DNA of 64,000 nt from Bacteroidetes bacterium 47-18 (GTDB lineage: Bacteria; Bacteroidota; Bacteroidia; Chitinophagales; Chitinophagaceae), in contig MKSF01000004.1 in assembly GCA_001897155.1 (NCBI GenBank), positions 62,001 to 126,000 of the forward strand, in the 5' to 3' direction. The first letter of the stretch is position 1, and each line of letters opens with the position of its first letter. A program made the position numbers and the translations under genes. Below, in pieces: positions 62,703 to 64,000 of the stretch. The notes beneath the pieces are model-generated. The model had not been told where the DNA came from. It searched no databases and saw only the letters and a list, made by a program, of their open reading frames with translations.

Positions 62703-64000
62703 ATGAATATTAAGGGGCGGAGAAAAACAGCGATTGTCATTGGGGCCGGCTTTTCCGGTATCACAGCAGCCGCTGCTTTGGCCGCTCAGGGTTGGGAAGT
62801 GCAGGTGCTGGAAAAGAACAGCACGCCGGGAGGCAGGGCGCGTGTGCTGAAGAAGGACGGCTTTACTTTTGACATGGGTCCCAGCTGGTATTGGATGCCG
62901 GAAGTGATCGGCAGCTATTTTCAGCGCCTGGGTACTTCTGTGGAGGACCACCTTGATCTTAAGAGGCTGGATCCTTCCTACCAGGTTATTTTTTCAAGGC
63001 ATAACACGCTGGAAGTGCCGGCAGATATGAGCGCGTTACGGGAACGCTTCGAAAGCCTGGAGCCTGGAGCCGGCCGGAAGCTGGACCGGTTCCTCAGGGA
63101 AGCCCGGCTGAAATACGAGAAAGGGATGGGGGAGTTTGCAGCGAAGCCTTCGCTTTCCATACGTGAATTTGCCCGCTGGAATCTTATCCGTGCCGCTGTC
63201 CGGCTGGACCTGTTCCGCTCTTTTTCCGCTCATGTCAGGTCTTACTTCAGGCACCCGGAATTATTACAGTTGTTGGAATTCCCGGTGCTTTTTCTCGGCG
63301 CGATGCCCAAACATATTCCTGCCTTATACAGTATGATGAATTATGCGGACCTGTCCCTGGGGACATGGTACCCGATGGGCGGCTTCGGGAAGCTGGTAGA
63401 AGCCATGGTAACCGTTGCGGAATCCAAAGGAGTGAAGTTCATGTATGATGTGGACGTCCGGGAGCTTACGCCCGGCGACGGGTCTGTAGAGCGCGTCCTG
63501 ACCGGTAAAGGTGTCTTTACGGCCGATGTCATTATCAGCTCAGCAGATTATCATTTTACGGAGCAGGTGCTGCTGCCCCCGGCTTACCGTAATTATAGCG
63601 CATCCTATTGGGAGAAGCGTGTCATGGCGCCTTCCTGCCTGCTCTACTATATAGGGGTCAGTAAAAAGATAGGTCGCCTGCGTCACCACAACCTGTTCTT
63701 TGAAAATAGCTTTGATGCCCATGCAGCATCCATATATGAAAGGCCGGCTTATCCCCGTAATCCCCTCTATTATGTATGCTGCCCTTCCAAAACGGATGAC
63801 AGCGTAGCCCCGGAAGGAATGGAGAACCTTTTCCTGCTGATCCCGGTAGCGCCCGGACTTGAAGATACGCCTGCCGTCAGGAGCTCGTACTTTGAGCATA
63901 TCATGGCAAGGCTGGAGGCATATTGTGGCGAGCCTATAAAGGAGCATATCATAAGCTATACCGATTATGCAGGTGAAGATTTTATAAGGGATTACAACGC
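62703..64000 (+). CDS. crtI: Phytoene desaturase CrtI (3' end outside window)
   Basis: The first 432 codons of a carotenoid desaturase. The FAD motif is VIGAGFSGITAAAALAAQGW with EKNSTPGGRA, followed by FDMGPSWYWMP, the middle NYADLSLGTWYPMGG and PRNPLYYVCCPSKTDD. Full-length homologues have about 490-500 residues, so some 60-70 are missing. It desaturates phytoene towards lycopene at the membrane. It lies downstream of the cobalamin-binding regulator. crtB and others would be expected to follow. Confidence 0.95.
   Translation, partial: MNIKGRRKTAIVIGAGFSGITAAAALAAQGWEVQVLEKNSTPGGRARVLKKDGFTFDMGPSWYWMPEVIGSYFQRLGTSVEDHLDLKRLDPSYQVIFSRHNTLEVPADMSALRERFESLEPGAGRKLDRFLREARLKYEKGMGEFAAKPSLSIREFARWNLIRAAVRLDLFRSFSAHVRSYFRHPELLQLLEFPVLFLGAMPKHIPALYSMMNYADLSLGTWYPMGGFGKLVEAMVTVAESKGVKFMYDVDVRELTPGDGSVERVLTGKGVFTADVIISSADYHFTEQVLLPPAYRNYSASYWEKRVMAPSCLLYYIGVSKKIGRLRHHNLFFENSFDAHAASIYERPAYPRNPLYYVCCPSKTDDSVAPEGMENLFLLIPVAPGLEDTPAVRSSYFEHIMARLEAYCGEPIKEHIISYTDYAGEDFIRDYN

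Overview
The window is a 64-kb piece of a Bacteroidota chromosome, probably from a Chitinophagia/Sphingobacteriia-type environmental organism. This placement is an inference. It rests on promoters of the TTTG-N19-TAnnTTTG type, A/T-rich translation starts with little Shine-Dalgarno signal, a type B T9SS sorting domain, a PorP/SprF protein, a DUF4783 protein and a carotenoid gene beside a B12-type MerR regulator. No rRNA, CRISPR array, transposase or prophage was seen. Coding density is high and most gaps hold recognisable hairpin terminators.

Layout. 1-5.6 kb: 3' part of an M16 peptidase, an EnvC-like degenerate M23 protein, a UvrD/PcrA helicase and a small membrane protein. 5.6-9.2 kb: tandem tRNA-Gln genes, a lipoprotein, a repeat-bearing gap, rarA and rdgB. 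9.2-19.8 kb: nadA, then seventeen ribosomal protein genes in S10-spc order (rpsJ to rplF) with wide spacers. The cluster stops at a terminator after rplF. 20-26.3 kb: a soluble TPR hybrid histidine kinase with its own HPt, followed by a membrane-tethered receiver; then a secreted thioredoxin-like protein and acs. 26.3-32 kb: HdeD-like protein, a GH16 hydrolase, UDP-galactopyranose mutase and a GT4 glycosyltransferase. 32-38 kb: complete mrpABCDEFG Na+/H+ antiporter operon on the minus strand. 38-42 kb: lpxK, two tiny membrane proteins and an ABC-2 permease, then a sugar nucleotidyltransferase. 42-45.6 kb: acpP-fabF-rnc plus a non-coding or decayed stretch. 45.7-49.3 kb: PorP/SprF, an OmpR-type regulator, a YiiX-like lipoprotein and an aldo/keto reductase. 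49.4-56.3 kb: GT2, a DUF4377/META protein, gapA, DUF1015, DUF4783 and a POT peptide transporter. 56.3-64 kb: a 1179-residue PKD/beta-propeller protein with a type B T9SS domain, a TPR protein, a cobalamin-binding MerR regulator and phytoene desaturase crtI, which runs off the end.

How the parts fit. The core is housekeeping (translation, lipid A, fatty acids, NAD, glycolysis). Accessory layers are cell-surface functions (T9SS, polysaccharide), signalling and probable light-regulated pigment synthesis. The points most worth a second look are: the subdivided ribosomal operon with three copies of one promoter 10-mer and hairpins in most spacers; the kinase paired with a membrane-anchored receiver; the inverted repeat between the crtI promoter and its start codon beside a CarH/LitR-like regulator; a dispersed intergenic repeat seen four times; and a decayed or overlooked minus-strand frame near 42.4 kb.
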